A stretch of DNA of 64,000 bases from JAFMDF01 sp965277445 (GTDB lineage Bacteria; Bacteroidota; Bacteroidia; Chitinophagales; Saprospiraceae): assembly GCA_965277445.1 (NCBI GenBank), contig CBDICY010000050.1:1054001-1118000 (forward strand), written 5' to 3'. Below the pieces are notes generated by a model. That model ran no database searches, was not told the origin of the DNA, and saw nothing but the letters and a program-made list of their open reading frames with translations. A program made the position numbers and the translations under genes. This document shows, one piece after another, positions 56,448 to 64,000 of the stretch. Position 1 is the stretch's first letter. The number at the start of each line of letters is the position of its first letter.

Positions 56448-56610
56448 TCATCAACTATGTTAGGAAACGATGAATGATGAACTTCTTAACAAACTGTAAT
56501 TAAATAAATTAGTAGGCTGACCTTGTACGTTTATTTTTTCACTTTTCCTTAAACTGCAAAGGTCATCTACCATTTAATGAGGGAGTAATTACGAGAACAC
56601 GAGCAATTGA

Positions 56611-56771
56611 TGAGACTGTCTCAAAAGTCTGTTCTTGAAAAAGTGTCCCAAATAAAGTCCCCCCCTTTTTTGCACAATGCTTTCTCCTTTTGGAGGCAGG
56701 GCTGTTAGGAGGAGAATTTCGATATTTTATTCGGCTTCTAAAATTCAGCTTTTACTTATGAGACAACCTCA
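56611..56771. mobile_element. MITE-like element with TGAGACTGTCTCAAAAGT ends
   Basis: The left end TGAGACTGTCTCAAAAGT (56611) and the complement of the right end (TGAGGTTGTCTCATAAGT, from 56771) match at most positions. The end sequence is of the kind seen on IS1182-type elements. The 161-bp interior has no gene and I see no clear target duplication, so it may be an old remnant. Confidence 0.5.
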
Positions 56772-56800
56772 TTAGTTCAATAAATCATAAATAGCATAAA

Positions 56801-56875
56801 ATGAATATCCAATTAAGTACGAAGGTTGATGGTAATTATAAGGACGTTATGCGCCAATTTAGTATTAAAGCATAA
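56801..56875 (+). pseudogene. Short 5' remnant of a gene, possibly SRPBCC family
   Basis: 24 codons starting MNIQLSTKVDGNYKDVMRQF, then stop. The opening resembles the start of SRPBCC-type ligand-binding proteins, but nothing follows. Weak assignment. Confidence 0.25.
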
Positions 56876-56940
56876 CTGATTACAAACTATATGCGATTAA
56901 TCAATTGGGCAATTCAATCCGTTGGGAAAAAGAATCGCCG

Positions 56941-57427
<487 letters not shown>

Positions 57428-57532
57428 GTTATTTAATTTTTAAAAATAAAGGGTAGCCCCACCTGAATGGTACAGGTAGATTCAATTCCCTGAAAAATAC
57501 AAGACATTCTCTCCAAAGAGATGTTTTTATCG

Positions 57533-58129
57533 CTAAGCTGATTTTTTATACAACACTTTTCCCCAACGATACCCTTGTAATAATAATATAGGAGCTGCAT
57601 GAACTAATGCAGGTTTCCAATGATAATGAATAAATGCCCAATGAAGGAAGGCTAATAAGGCAGCTAAATAGCCCCAGGAATGAATTTTCTTCCATGTTCC
57701 CTTTAGGCGTTTCACCCAACCATCTGTACTGGTAATGGCCATAGGAATCCAGATAATGAAAGCGATCCAAGCCGTAAGTAAACCCACCTCAAAAAACTCC
57801 CTAAGTACCTGGTTAGTTGGAACTTCTACCAAATAAGCGATGGTATGATACAATCCATAAGCAAAAGCAGCGACGCCAAAATATCGTTTATTTCGGTTGA
57901 GCCATTTAGGAAATTTGTATTTGGGCAGTAACATTACTAAAGGCGTGGCTATTAAAGAAAAGATTAAAAATCTAGCACTAAATTCTCCCGTTGCATGCAT
58001 CAATTTTTCATAATCCATCCTGCCATTCAATAAGCCAATAGTGAACATCAATCCAGGAAGCATGATAAAAGCCCAAAGAACAAATTTACTTCTCCACCAA
58101 GGGAGATTTAGTTGATTACCTAATCCCAT
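57533..58129 (-). CDS. Ferric reductase-like/MsrQ-type haem membrane protein
   Basis: 198 residues with about six membrane helices and His residues in helices (AFAYGLYHTIAYLVEV, KIHSWGYLAALLAFLHWAFI) as in the MsrQ/YedZ haem b family. In the family this passes electrons to a periplasmic methionine sulfoxide reductase, but no msrP gene is adjacent here. Membrane redox role likely; exact partner unknown. Confidence 0.75.
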   Translation of the reverse strand: MGLGNQLNLPWWRSKFVLWAFIMLPGLMFTIGLLNGRMDYEKLMHATGEFSARFLIFSLIATPLVMLLPKYKFPKWLNRNKRYFGVAAFAYGLYHTIAYLVEVPTNQVLREFFEVGLLTAWIAFIIWIPMAITSTDGWVKRLKGTWKKIHSWGYLAALLAFLHWAFIHYHWKPALVHAAPILLLQGYRWGKVLYKKSA

Positions 58130-58190
58130 TTTACATTTTTATTGTTAATAATTATACGATAAATATAATATTAAACAATTAGATTCCAAC

Positions 58191-58487
58191 CTAATTTACA
58201 ATAATCCGTCTATGATTATCTAAATATACCACGCCTCTAATCGGTGTCTCTGTAAATAAATCCTCCTTCCAAATAGGGCGTTTATCTTCCTTAGCATAAT
58301 CCATATAATAAGCTTCGTCGTATTCTTCAGAAAGCATTCGTTTAAAGAATCGCTTTGCTTTATTAAAAACACCAAACATCACACTCATCAGTAAGGCAAT
58401 CACTACAGCTATCAAAACGACCTTTGCTAAAACCAAGAAAAGGATCATTCCCAAAGCGAGTGCAAAAAACAATTTAAATCGTCGCAT
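58191..58487 (-). CDS. Small membrane protein, unknown
   Basis: 98 residues starting MRRFKLFFALALGMILFLVL, with one or two hydrophobic segments and a hydrophilic tail (EEYDEAYYMDYAKEDKRPIW). It stands upstream of the haem membrane protein on the same strand (61-base gap). Family not recognised. Confidence 0.55.
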   Translation of the reverse strand: MRRFKLFFALALGMILFLVLAKVVLIAVVIALLMSVMFGVFNKAKRFFKRMLSEEYDEAYYMDYAKEDKRPIWKEDLFTETPIRGVVYLDNHRRIIVN

Positions 58488-58912
58488 AATCTTAATTTTT
58501 AAAGGTGAAACAATCGGGTTTAAAAAACAATATTATTAGGCCTAATCAATTGCTTTATACTAAGGAAGGCGAATGATTCTAGATTTTACTTTAAAATAAT
58601 TGAAGTTTTTTATTTTTTTATTGAGCCATTTACTTTATTCAATAAAGTCTATTGATTTTCAATTAGTTATAGTGTTTTTTTTGAAATTAAAAATCCAGTT
58701 TTATTCACTAGTTCTTTAAGGCCTTTTTTTTATTTTTTTAGTCTCAGCGCAAGTTTTACAAACAAAGCATCTTCTTATTTTCGACACTTATTTATTCACT
58801 TCAATCACACTTTATATAGACTATACAATTTACACTTTATTCACTTTTAGCGCTTGTTGAATTTAGATTCAAATTATCTAATTATTCATTGACCATCCAA
58901 AAAAATAAAGTT
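58488..58912. other. Intergenic region, very AT-rich
   Basis: About 425 bases between divergent genes, with poly-T and poly-A runs and CTTTATTCACTT-like words repeated (near 58630, 58700, 58790 and 58830). No gene. Confidence 0.4.
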
Positions 58913-60385
58913 ATGTTGTATAGAAAATTAAAAGTTTTTGTCCTCTTCGGTTTTGTCTCCTTTTTAGTCGTGTCTTGTTCCAAAGACAATGAAACCATTG
59001 TTACGGAAAATTCCGTTACCACCAATCAGCAACAAAATAATCCACCACCGCCTAATAGACCCGGCAATAATAATGGAGATGGGCAAGGAAATAATCCTAA
59101 CGCAAATGTAGTTGCGGAAATTGATAATAATTTGACGGTAGAATGGATGAATTTATTCCTAGAATTAGAACGATATGCGGGCGGTATGCGACCAAATGCC
59201 TCTGCTAGAGCCATCGCATACATCAATTTAGCAGCTTATGAAACGGCAGTTCCTGGCATGCCAGATTATGTATCGAATAGCAGGCAACTACAAGGCTTAA
59301 ATATTCAAGGCGATAATAATTTAAGAAATATTAACTGGGCAGTTGCTTTAAATGCCTGTTATGCAGCTGTATTGAGTCATTTCTTACTCAATGTTCCCGA
59401 CGAATTAACCCCAAAAATAGCCGCCCTAGAAGCCGATTTTGAAGAAGAATTAAATAACGACATCTCTAGACAAGCATTCAATCAATCTAAAAACTGGGGG
59501 GAAGCAGTAGCTAGACAAGTCATTCGATATAGCCAATCTGATAGAGCAGCAGAAGCACAAGTTTTAGAACCGCAACCATTATCTTATGAGCCACCAACAG
59601 GCGAAGGCTATTGGACCTATTCTGCCGAAGAAGAACGAGCTTTATTTCCTTATTGGGAACGAGTTAGAACCTTTGCCATTGCACCCAATCAAACGACTAC
59701 TGTTGCTCCGTTAACTTATAGTGAAGATGAAAACAGTCCATATTATCAAGAAATGGTAGAAGTATATAACGCCAATAATGAAGCAAGAGCAGCAGATGGC
59801 GAACAACTTTGGATAGCAGAATTTTGGAGTGATGATATAGAAGGCATGATGTTTAGTCCACCTGCTCGACAGGTTTCTATTGCCAATCAATTAATTGCTA
59901 CTCAAGATTTAAATTTAGAAGAAGGCTTGCATTTATTATTAAAATTAGGTTTTTCGCTCAACGATGCAGCAGTTTCTACTTGGAAATATAAGTATGAACA
60001 CATGGTGATGCGACCAAGTGTTTTCATCCAAGAATTCATGGATGCTAGTTATCAAACAAATTTATACCGATTGATTCCTTGGCCAAATCCCACTTTTCCA
60101 GGGTATCCTTCTGGTCACTCTTGTTTCGCTTCGGCAGCCGCTGGTGTATTCATTGATTTCTTTGGTAATGAAACCAATTTTACCGACCGATCGCATGAGG
60201 GGAGAACTGAGTTTAGAGGCGCCGCAAGAACGTTTAGCAGTTTTGAAGAAATGGCAGCAGAAAATGGCAATTCTAGGATTCCATTAGGCGTCCATATTCG
60301 AATGGACTGTACAGAAGGCTTACGATTGGGGTATGAAATTTCAGCAGGTGTGAATAGTTATAATGTTAAACGTAATCCGAGTTAA
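58913..60385 (+). CDS. Vanadium-dependent haloperoxidase/PAP2-like lipoprotein
   Basis: 490 residues from ATG 58913 (a TTG at 58889 is not convincing). Lipobox FLVVSCSK. A Pro/Asn/Gly-rich linker (residues about 45-75) precedes an all-helical catalytic domain. The three vanadate/phosphate motifs are present: K-x6-RP (KYEHMVMRP), PSGH (GYPSGHSC) and SRxxxGxH (SRIPLGVHIRMD). These enzymes oxidise halides with H2O2 or act as acid phosphatases; specificity is not clear from sequence. Surface or periplasmic lipoprotein. Confidence 0.88.
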   Translation: MLYRKLKVFVLFGFVSFLVVSCSKDNETIVTENSVTTNQQQNNPPPPNRPGNNNGDGQGNNPNANVVAEIDNNLTVEWMNLFLELERYAGGMRPNASARAIAYINLAAYETAVPGMPDYVSNSRQLQGLNIQGDNNLRNINWAVALNACYAAVLSHFLLNVPDELTPKIAALEADFEEELNNDISRQAFNQSKNWGEAVARQVIRYSQSDRAAEAQVLEPQPLSYEPPTGEGYWTYSAEEERALFPYWERVRTFAIAPNQTTTVAPLTYSEDENSPYYQEMVEVYNANNEARAADGEQLWIAEFWSDDIEGMMFSPPARQVSIANQLIATQDLNLEEGLHLLLKLGFSLNDAAVSTWKYKYEHMVMRPSVFIQEFMDASYQTNLYRLIPWPNPTFPGYPSGHSCFASAAAGVFIDFFGNETNFTDRSHEGRTEFRGAARTFSSFEEMAAENGNSRIPLGVHIRMDCTEGLRLGYEISAGVNSYNVKRNPS

Positions 60386-60390
60386 CAGTA

Positions 60391-60430
60391 TTACAGTAGG
60401 CAGTCTACAGTGTTAAACTGCCTACTGTAA
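60391..60430. terminator. Bidirectional hairpin between convergent genes
   Basis: TTACAGTAGGCAGT (60391-60404) and ACTGCCTACTGTAA (60417-60430) form a perfect 14-bp stem. Further GCCTACT words flank it. It likely ends transcription from both sides, although only a weak T run is present. Confidence 0.55.
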
Positions 60431-60445
60431 CATTGCCTACTAAAT

Positions 60446-60847
60446 TCATTTCCATTTCTTTCTAAATTCCTCTTTCCATTTCTGTTTAAAGGCAGTTCGC
60501 TCCTCATGTGTCATATCCTTCCACCCCCCTTTCCATTTTTGCTTAAACTCCATACGATCTTCTTCTGATAAATTCATCCATTTTTCTTTCCACTCTCTTC
60601 TTTTCTGGCGTCGATGTCCAGATCTACCAGACTTAAAACCACCAAATAGAATTCTGGTTAAGACAAATAAACCAACGGCTTTCCAAAAGGTAATTTCGTT
60701 TGCGCCAATGACATCTGGCAAAATCCAATTCCAGAGGTACATTACAATATTCCCCATCGCAAAGACAAAAACAATGGCCATCGCAGCAAAAAAGACAAAT
60801 TTGGCAAAGCCGAATCTTAAAAATCTAGGAAATCCTTTTTTATACAT
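60446..60847 (-). CDS. Membrane protein with charged helical tail, next to the sigma factor
   Basis: 133 residues. Two hydrophobic segments (FAKFVFFAAMAIVFVFAMGN, FWKAVGLFVLTRILFGGF) are followed by a Lys/Glu-rich tail with two EERTAFKQKWK-type repeats. It lies downstream of the ECF sigma gene on the same strand, with a repeat-filled 102-base gap. It could be part of the sigma factor's regulatory unit, but it does not resemble a known anti-sigma factor. Confidence 0.65.
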   Translation of the reverse strand: MYKKGFPRFLRFGFAKFVFFAAMAIVFVFAMGNIVMYLWNWILPDVIGANEITFWKAVGLFVLTRILFGGFKSGRSGHRRQKRREWKEKWMNLSEEDRMEFKQKWKGGWKDMTHEERTAFKQKWKEEFRKKWK

Positions 60848-60859
60848 ATTCTTTTTTTA

Positions 60860-60942
60860 AAGAAGTCAGAAGTCAGACCGTTTATTTCATAAACTGTCAG
60901 AAGTCAGATTTTCGATTAGGTTAATCTGACTTCTGACTTCTT
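60860..60942. repeat. Palindromic GAAGTCAGAAGTCAGA repeat
   Basis: AAGAAGTCAGAAGTCAGA (60860-60877) is perfectly complementary to 60925-60942 (18-bp stem), with a further GTCAGAAGTCAGA in between. A smaller block of the same word lies at 20570-20617. Confidence 0.75.
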
Positions 60943-60949
60943 AAAATTA

Positions 60950-61522
60950 TTACTCAAAAAACTCGGCATACAAAGTAGCCAATCGAGTTCTCAAAAATTT
61001 AACGGCATAGCCTTTTCGAGAAATTAAAGTTTTAATATTAACACCCGTCTCATCAGAAATTTCTTGAAAAGTTTGCCCATCTATTTCATTCCAAATAAAG
61101 ACATTCCGTTGAGCTTCGGGTAATTCTTCTAAAGCGGCAAATAATTCTTCCCAGAAAACCTCCCGTAGCATTTCTGTTTCGGGCGTATGATTATCTGCTA
61201 ATAATATTTCTCTAAATACGGTATCGCCTTCTTCATCTTCGTAGGCATAGTCTTCTAAAGCTTCATTTTTCTTTTTTCTATAGGAATCAGTTATTCTATT
61301 GCGAGCCACCTTAAATAACCAGCCACTCGCCTGTTCTACTGGTTCGGTGTCAATGACTCTGCTAAACTGATACCAGACCTCTTGCAATATATCTTCTGCA
61401 TCGGCATTGGTGGCTACCTTTCCTCGAATAAACTGGAACAATCGCTGACTATATTTTTGTATAGCCCCGCCAACGGTCTGATTTCGTTTGTCTGTCATTG
61501 ATATATCTGGTGGTTCTTTCAT
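60950..61522 (-). CDS. ECF-type RNA polymerase sigma factor
   Basis: 190 residues. Region 2 (ADAEDILQEVWYQFSR, WLFKVARNRITDSYRKKK) and region 4 (LEELPEAQRNVFIWNEIDG, TFQEISDETGVNIKTLISRK) are clear, with an acidic linker between. It directs RNA polymerase to a stress or surface regulon. The neighbouring small membrane protein gene may encode its regulator. Confidence 0.9.
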   Translation of the reverse strand: MKEPPDISMTDKRNQTVGGAIQKYSQRLFQFIRGKVATNADAEDILQEVWYQFSRVIDTEPVEQASGWLFKVARNRITDSYRKKKNEALEDYAYEDEEGDTVFREILLADNHTPETEMLREVFWEELFAALEELPEAQRNVFIWNEIDGQTFQEISDETGVNIKTLISRKGYAVKFLRTRLATLYAEFFE

Positions 61523-61764
61523 TAATATAGTAGACGAACCAGTTTTGATTTTACTTTAAAAAAAAGGAAAAAAATCATCTACTCATTTCTAAGTAGATAA
61601 ATCCCCCTACTTCTTAGGATTTTCACCAAGGATAATAAGGTCGTTCTTTGCAGTAAACTTAATCTAATAAAACGAATTGATAATTTAAAGAAAATTAAAT
61701 GTTTTTCTAAATTTCTGGTTATCAATGATTTTATTTACTTTTAAAATTCATAAAAACAAACAAT

Positions 61765-62178
61765 ATGAAACTTTACCAACCACAATTATTACTCGTTCTT
61801 AAAGAAGATGGTAGTTTATTTTTACATAGTACTACTTTTTTCGACACCATCAATATGTTGCCCAAAGGACATCTAGTTAAGAAAAAGGTAACCAAAAAAG
61901 GCGTACTAAAAGTAGAATTATTTGCCATTGCTGATAATTCTTTACCTGCTGATATCAACTATGTTAATGCGGTTGTTCATCATGTGGATTTGGGGAATAT
62001 TTTGGAAGTTGATGAAGAAGGAAATTTAAATGGTAGTGTGGAGGCGACGGTTTATATTTTACCTGATAGAAATGCTGCTAAATCTAGATCTGATAGAAAT
62101 AGAAGAAAAGCAGGATCTAGTACAGTTAGAAGTCCAACTACTGGAAGCAATACTAGACCAAATCCAAATAAAAACTAA
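61765..62178 (+). CDS. Hypothetical protein with basic low-complexity tail
   Basis: 137 residues. The first about 100 are soluble alpha/beta (YQPQLLLVLKEDGSLFLHST). The C-terminal 40 are rich in Arg, Ser, Lys and Asn (RSDRNRRKAGSSTVRSPTTG). No family recognised. Monocistronic. Confidence 0.6.
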   Translation: MKLYQPQLLLVLKEDGSLFLHSTTFFDTINMLPKGHLVKKKVTKKGVLKVELFAIADNSLPADINYVNAVVHHVDLGNILEVDEEGNLNGSVEATVYILPDRNAAKSRSDRNRRKAGSSTVRSPTTGSNTRPNPNKN

Positions 62179-62251
62179 ATAATACATCATAAGAACATCT
62201 AAATGCCCCATTATTATTTTCTTTCGTTTAAGTATATCACCAGATTTTAAC

Positions 62252-64000
62252 ATGGTTCAAGGAGCATTCTATAGTTTCAAAATTAAGATTACATTAATTC
62301 CTATATTATTTGTTGTCTACATAATTTCTTTATCAGCTAATCCTGAAGTTGATAGTCTTTTAAATCTTTTAGTTAATTCAAAATCTGATACCAATCGAGT
62401 TGAAACCCTAAATGAGCTTTCATTTTTAACTATTTATTCAAATAATATTGAATCTAAAAAATATGCGACAGAAGCTTGTTCTTTAGCAGAAAATCTCAGC
62501 TATTTAAAAGGAATAGGTGATTGCAAAGTTAGATTAGGAATCTTATCTCAAAATGAAGGGGATTTTTCTAGAGCTATAATTTATCATAAAGAAGCTTTAG
62601 AAATTAGAAAGAATTATGCTGATGTAGTACCTATTGCTAGTACTTATAATAATATTGGAATATGTCACCTATATCAAGACAATTATGCTAAAGCATTAGA
62701 ATACTTCAATAATGGTATTTTAGTCTTAAATGAAAAAGGAGTTTATATCAACAGAATTAAAGGAAGTCTTTATAATAATTTAAGTGATACCTATAAATAT
62801 ATGGGGGCGCTCAAATTAGCGGTAATACATCTGGATAGTAGCCTCTATATTTGGAACAAAACCAAAAATAATATTGATAGAGCCAATACTTTATTAAGCA
62901 AAAGCGATTTATTATTAAAATTAGATAATTTGCCAAGTGCTCTAATTATACTTCAAGAAAGTTTAAAATTTTTTACAAGAGAAGAAGATAAAAATGGTCA
63001 AGCCAGATGTTTTATAAGCCTTGGGAATATTTATTTTGATGTTAAAGACTATGAATTAGCGCTTAGTTATTATAATAAAGCTAGTAATCTTAAAAAATAT
63101 TTAAATTTAAACGATCAAGCTTATTTATTCTCTAATTTTGGAGTAATACATAAAGAAAAAAAACAGTATAAACAATCTCTAAAAGATCACCAAATTAGCT
63201 TAAATATATTTAAACAATTAAAAGCTAATGATGACATTATCTCAGCTTATTATGAAATAGGGAACTTAAATAAAATAAGCGGCGATTTTTTATCAGCTAA
63301 AAATGCTTACCTAAAGAGCCTAAGTTATTTCAAAGAAGACTCAGATAACTACCTTAAAGCACAAACGACTTTTAACTTAGCAGAAGTATATAGCAAACTT
63401 GGAAAAAATGATCTTGCCATACAATATAGTCAACAATATAATGACCTGCGAGATAGCATCTATTATAATCAAATAGATGCCATCAACTACCAAACAAACC
63501 AAGAAGCAAAACAAAAAGAGATAGCACAATTAAAGGCCAACAATTTAGCAAAAGAAAAAATCAATCAAAGAAATTATTTTCTCATGGCACTTTTAATTGC
63601 TGCAATTTTAATCTTAACCGCTATGTTTTACGCTTACAGAAATCGCCAAAAGACCAAGGAAGCTTACTTAGAAATTGATGATATCTTACAAGAACAAGAA
63701 CTGAATATCGCCTATGCCCGTTTGGAGGAAAAAGATGCTACCCAAAAACAGATAGGGCAGGATTTACACGATCGGTTGGGTATGATGCTTTCAACCATTA
63801 AATTATACTTTAATGAATTTAGTGAGCAGGTCAAGGAATTAAAAACTGATAATCAACAGAAGAGAGATAAAACTTTTGAACTACTAGATGAAGCGGTACA
63901 GGAAGTTCGACGTATTGCCCATAATATGCAATCAGGCATACTCAAAAAGTTTGGCTTAGCAGAAGCAGTCAAAGATTTGGGGAACACCATTACAGATTCG
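62252..64000 (+). CDS. TPR-containing sensor histidine kinase (3' end beyond window)
   Basis: 583 codons to the window end. A signal-like start is followed by an array of TPR-type repeats (about residues 60-420; e.g. YYNKASNLKKYLNL). One membrane helix is at about 441-463 (FLMALLIAAILILTAMFYAY), then a coiled coil and the HisKA_3 box DLHDRLGMMLSTIKLYF with His506. The HATPase domain would follow past the edge. It resembles NarX-like kinases that work with a LuxR-type response regulator. Confidence 0.85.
   Translation, partial: MVQGAFYSFKIKITLIPILFVVYIISLSANPEVDSLLNLLVNSKSDTNRVETLNELSFLTIYSNNIESKKYATEACSLAENLSYLKGIGDCKVRLGILSQNEGDFSRAIIYHKEALEIRKNYADVVPIASTYNNIGICHLYQDNYAKALEYFNNGILVLNEKGVYINRIKGSLYNNLSDTYKYMGALKLAVIHLDSSLYIWNKTKNNIDRANTLLSKSDLLLKLDNLPSALIILQESLKFFTREEDKNGQARCFISLGNIYFDVKDYELALSYYNKASNLKKYLNLNDQAYLFSNFGVIHKEKKQYKQSLKDHQISLNIFKQLKANDDIISAYYEIGNLNKISGDFLSAKNAYLKSLSYFKEDSDNYLKAQTTFNLAEVYSKLGKNDLAIQYSQQYNDLRDSIYYNQIDAINYQTNQEAKQKEIAQLKANNLAKEKINQRNYFLMALLIAAILILTAMFYAYRNRQKTKEAYLEIDDILQEQELNIAYARLEEKDATQKQIGQDLHDRLGMMLSTIKLYFNEFSEQVKELKTDNQQKRDKTFELLDEAVQEVRRIAHNMQSGILKKFGLAEAVKDLGNTITDS

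Overview
The window is a low-GC chromosomal segment of a Bacteroidota bacterium. The evidence is a type IX secretion C-terminal sorting domain, a TonB receptor next to a DUF4249 lipoprotein, many lipobox lipoproteins, TAnnTTTG-type -7 boxes, and a tig-clpP-clpX cluster beside a SpoT-type gene. The cohesin/MopE repeat protein and general style suggest Saprospiria or a relative, but the sequence alone does not prove the genus.

Layout. 0-3.3 kb: a di-haem cytochrome c peroxidase lipoprotein (cut by the window edge), an orphan terminator, a lipoprotein and a small hypothetical gene. 3.4-7.4 kb: a DNA C5-cytosine methyltransferase followed by an SF1 helicase with a nuclease-like tail, a candidate two-gene restriction or defence unit. 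7.5-13.4 kb: a gutted DUF2339 gene with its usual partner DUF3999, DUF5995, a GH3 glycosidase and a gutted serine hydrolase. 13.5-20.7 kb: housekeeping genes (rel/spoT, tRNA-Leu, tig, clpP, clpX). 20.8-32.5 kb: TolC, an HNH two-gene cassette, a retropepsin-like PDZ protease, CPBP protease, DUF4249 with a frameshifted TonB receptor, and envelope proteins.

32.5-46 kb is an accessory island and the most interesting part. An ISL3 element is followed by six small genes (five in a row plus one apart) whose products have double-glycine (GG) leaders with unrelated core peptides. Upstream of them lies an array of eight near-identical regulatory modules. Each has a 19-bp palindrome ACTCTA-N7-TAGAGT exactly 9 nt from a TAnnTTTG -7 box, and seven of them form a tandem array with a period of about 100 bp. 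A 133-bp MITE with ISL3 ends and a perfect 8-bp target duplication sits inside the array. Further on are an HTH protein that itself ends in an INGG motif plus a 14-residue tail, an IS1634-like element that beheads a gene, and an HlyD/ABC exporter pair without a C39 peptidase domain. My inference is a peptide secretion or signalling system of diversified GG precursors under shared tandem promoters.

46-64 kb: OmpA and a membrane-anchored coiled-coil/HhH protein, a dead 23S-IVP gene, a 1986-residue secreted protein with eight cohesin-like and fourteen MopE-type repeats, Hsp20 abutting a (TCAA)11 microsatellite, a haem membrane protein, a vanadium haloperoxidase/PAP2 lipoprotein, an ECF sigma factor, and a TPR histidine kinase cut by the window end. 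Many intergenic gaps carry locus-specific, self-complementary word repeats that no standard feature type describes.
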